From the NCBI GenBank assembly GCA_018242725.1, contig JAFEBI010000017.1:1-44517 (forward strand): a DNA stretch of 44,517 nt, read 5' to 3'. Below, one piece after another: positions 42,593-44,517 of the stretch. The notes under the pieces were generated by a model that worked only from the letters and a program-made list of their open reading frames with translations, was not told where the DNA came from and made no database searches. Numbering within the stretch: the stretch's first letter is position 1; each line of letters starts with the position of its first letter. The position numbers were made by a program, and so were the translations under genes. This DNA comes from Nitrospira sp. (lineage in GTDB: Bacteria > Nitrospirota > Nitrospiria > Nitrospirales > Nitrospiraceae).

Positions 42593-43749
42593 CAGCGTCG
42601 GCTCCTCTTCACAAGAGCGTGAACGATCTCAATAACACGATCTATCTCGTCCTCCGTCATTTTTGAATACAGCGGCAGCGAAACGATTTGCTGGAACACC
42701 CTGCTTGAAACTGGGAAATCTTCAGGTCGGTAACTTCCCATATCTCGGTGATAGGGATGCAGATGAAGGGGAATGAAATGTACGCTGCACCCGACACCTG
42801 CTTCCTGAAGTTGACGAATGAACTCATCACGACTAATCCGCAAGCGATTCAACTCTAATTGGATCACATACAAATGCCACGCATGTTGAACATGTGTGGC
42901 AGTTTCAGGACAGACGATCTCGGGTAAATCCTTAAATCCTTCCCGATACCTAGCCGCATACTGCTCGCGGCCCTTCCAAAACCGTTCGCACTTCTTCAAC
43001 TGAGCCAACCCAAGAGCAGCCGCAATATCCGTCAGGTTATACTTAAATCCAGGCGACAAAATTTCGTAATACCACGACCCTTGCGAGGAATAGCGATTCC
43101 AGGCATCTCGACTAAGTCCATGTAAACTCATCATCCTCATACGGGAAGCCCACTCAGCATTATCCGTGGTAATCATTCCGCCTTCGCCGGTGGTAATGTT
43201 CTTTGTCGCATAGAACGAAAAGCATGTAATGTCAGAGATACTTCCAATCATTTTCCCGTGATATCGGGCCGGCAACGCGTGTGCAGCATCTTCGATTACA
43301 TGCAAGTTGTTCGCTTTGGCAATCGCATGAATGGGTTTCAGATCGCACGGATGCCCAGCGAAATGCACAGGAATGATCGCTTTGGTCTTCGCTGAGATGG
43401 CTTTCTCGATCAAATCCGCGTTCAGGTTCAACGTGCCTTCTGTACAATCCAGCAACACAGGCTTCGCTTTAAAATACGTCACCACCTCGGCAGTCGCCGC
43501 AAAGGTCATGGTCGGAACTAGAACCTCATCACCTTCCCGTATCCCAATTGCCTCAAGCGCAAGATGGAGAGCGGCCGTGCAAGAGTTAACAGCAATGGCA
43601 TGTTGAGCTCCTACCATGGCAGCAAACTCCTTTTCGAATTCTCGTACCTTAGGACCTGTTGTCAGCCAGCCTGACCGAAGAACTTCAACGACCTCAGCGA
43701 CTTCCTCTTCACCCACATCAGATCTATGAAACGGCAGAAAGTCTTTCAT
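42592..43749 (-). CDS. DegT/DnrJ/EryC1-type PLP sugar aminotransferase
   Basis: A 385-aa PLP enzyme of the PglE/WecE class that aminates 4-keto-sugar nucleotides. The PLP lysine is Lys183 in SFYATKNITTGEGG. Other fold markers are HFAGHPCDL, VIEDAAHALP and KYNLTDIAAALG. It is first in the glycan cluster and shares its last base with the next gene, which encodes the dehydratase that makes its likely 4-keto substrate. A PglD-like acetyltransferase is not in the window, so the final sugar is unknown. The start ATG 43749 lacks a strong ribosome site (GAGGAG lies slightly further upstream). Confidence 0.93.
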   Translation of the reverse strand: MKDFLPFHRSDVGEEEVAEVVEVLRSGWLTTGPKVREFEKEFAAMVGAQHAIAVNSCTAALHLALEAIGIREGDEVLVPTMTFAATAEVVTYFKAKPVLLDCTEGTLNLNADLIEKAISAKTKAIIPVHFAGHPCDLKPIHAIAKANNLHVIEDAAHALPARYHGKMIGSISDITCFSFYATKNITTGEGGMITTDNAEWASRMRMMSLHGLSRDAWNRYSSQGSWYYEILSPGFKYNLTDIAAALGLAQLKKCERFWKGREQYAARYREGFKDLPEIVCPETATHVQHAWHLYVIQLELNRLRISRDEFIRQLQEAGVGCSVHFIPLHLHPYHRDMGSYRPEDFPVSSRVFQQIVSLPLYSKMTEDEIDRVIEIVHALVKRSRR

Positions 43750-44517
43750 TCGCTGAACTCCTCTCTAGTTAAAGACCGCGCACCAAACAAGACACACTTT
43801 CCCATAACTTCAAAAAACCACAATCCTTCTTTGGGGGGGCAGAGGAAACACAGCTGTCCTGAAAGGAGGCTCTTTTGAGTGGACCACAAGTCACCTTCAT
43901 CATACAACACTAGAAAACTTAAGGCTATTAGAGAATACTGAGATTAAAACGTTATAATTCATGGTGTGCGGTGGCAGTAGATAGGCGACTAGGGAAAGGC
44001 GTCGCAGGCCTACAGCGTGAATTGGATGACCAGTACGGTGTGGTCAGCTAACCCATATTTGGGGCTACCAAGCACCATCCATCTGACCCAATCTACACCG
44101 AAACGAGCAGCCCCGCGAAGAGCCCGCAAGCGGTGGAGCAACTCTGCCCGTCTTTCGCACAAGCACAGCAAACCAGACTCGAAACCGTTGGGCCTGTGGA
44201 ATCAAATTGGCACTAGCTACAGCCAGCCTTCTGCGGTCAGCACGTATTTAATCTGGCTTCCGCAGTTGAGATGCGCTTAGGGTGAGGCCCGATGCATCGG
44301 AGACTCTGGCCAGTCGCTTGGCACTGGGGAATTGAGAGATGGCTCCGGTTATTTGGACTGTCTTTGCCCGTTCATAAGTGGCGCCTGGCGGATAGCTGAC
44401 TATGCGGCGATCTGCCGTGTGGTGAGATTGCCAGAGTACACATGGCAAGCAGCTGGCCAGCTAGCACCTGATGCCGTCTGGCCTGGTTGTAGATGTACCG
44501 CTCACGATTTCTTGGAC
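43750..44517. other. Non-coding region upstream of the glycan cluster
   Basis: No supported gene in 768 bp. Small frames at 44017-44280 (+) and 44248-44448 (-) lack ribosome sites and recognisable content. A plus-strand frame is open from about 44280 to the window end without a start codon. A G7 run is at 43833-43839. The stretch may hold the promoter and leader of the glycan operon or degraded DNA. Confidence 0.4.

Noticed and set aside
44280..44517. Plus-strand frame open to the window end (about 79 codons)
   Set aside because: No start codon with a ribosome site and no recognisable motif; too little is visible to call a partial gene.

Overview
The window reads as chromosomal DNA from a Gram-negative bacterium, most likely a Nitrospira-type member of the Nitrospirota. 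This is a moderate-confidence inference from gene content: a lipoprotein-rich envelope, an NHL-repeat protein upstream of guaB, a CHAT/TIR STAND protein, alpha-2-macroglobulin with PBP1C, and short CTAG-bounded repeats. No single marker proves it. The 5' tip of a 16S rRNA gene lies at base 1 on the minus strand, with a textbook TTGACA-N17-TATAGT promoter and a boxA-like leader, so the window starts just outside an rrn operon.

Layout. (1) 1-3460: rrn leader, a divergent Tat-lipoprotein molybdoenzyme, a small lipoprotein-like ORF, an lspA broken by a frameshift near its N-terminus, a small ribbon-helix-helix-like protein, and a 98-bp IS5-like MITE with TTAA flanks. (2) 3460-7545: envelope genes: Slp-type lipoprotein, then a plus-strand cluster (DUF2959 lipoprotein, YpfJ-type zinc peptidase, FUN14-like membrane protein), then minus-strand genes for an OB-like secreted protein and an exported, ATPase-less Lon-type Ser/Lys protease. 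(3) 7651-9808: an RNase HI fused in frame to an ABC ATPase, divergent from a fluoride channel (crcB) plus a DUF190 gene. (4) 9913-17371: accessory region: two DJ-1/PfpI paralogues (one with an AraC HTH), a vapBC toxin-antitoxin pair, a tandem copy of its promoter-operator, a 1300-bp-offset repeat carrying relics of a second pfpI 3' end and a second CHAT-gene 3' end, and a 1466-aa TIR-CHAT-STAND-TPR protein that is the best candidate for a novel defence system. (5) 17589-33009: housekeeping on the minus strand: aroC, pbpC, a thioester alpha-2-macroglobulin, aspS, an RluB-family pseudouridine synthase, guaA and guaB, with the NHL-repeat gene 10 nt upstream of guaB. (6) 36000-37530: repeat-rich spacer, a 57-aa small gene and a mono-heme cytochrome c. 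(7) 37638-43749: surface-glycan genes on the minus strand: a Wzc/BY-kinase-like protein with altered Walker motifs, a phosphoglycosyl transferase fused to a UDP-sugar 4,6-dehydratase, and a PLP aminotransferase. The last three activities together would build an undecaprenyl-linked 4-amino-sugar.

No tRNA genes, CRISPR arrays or complete insertion sequences were found. The last ~770 bases hold no gene I can support.
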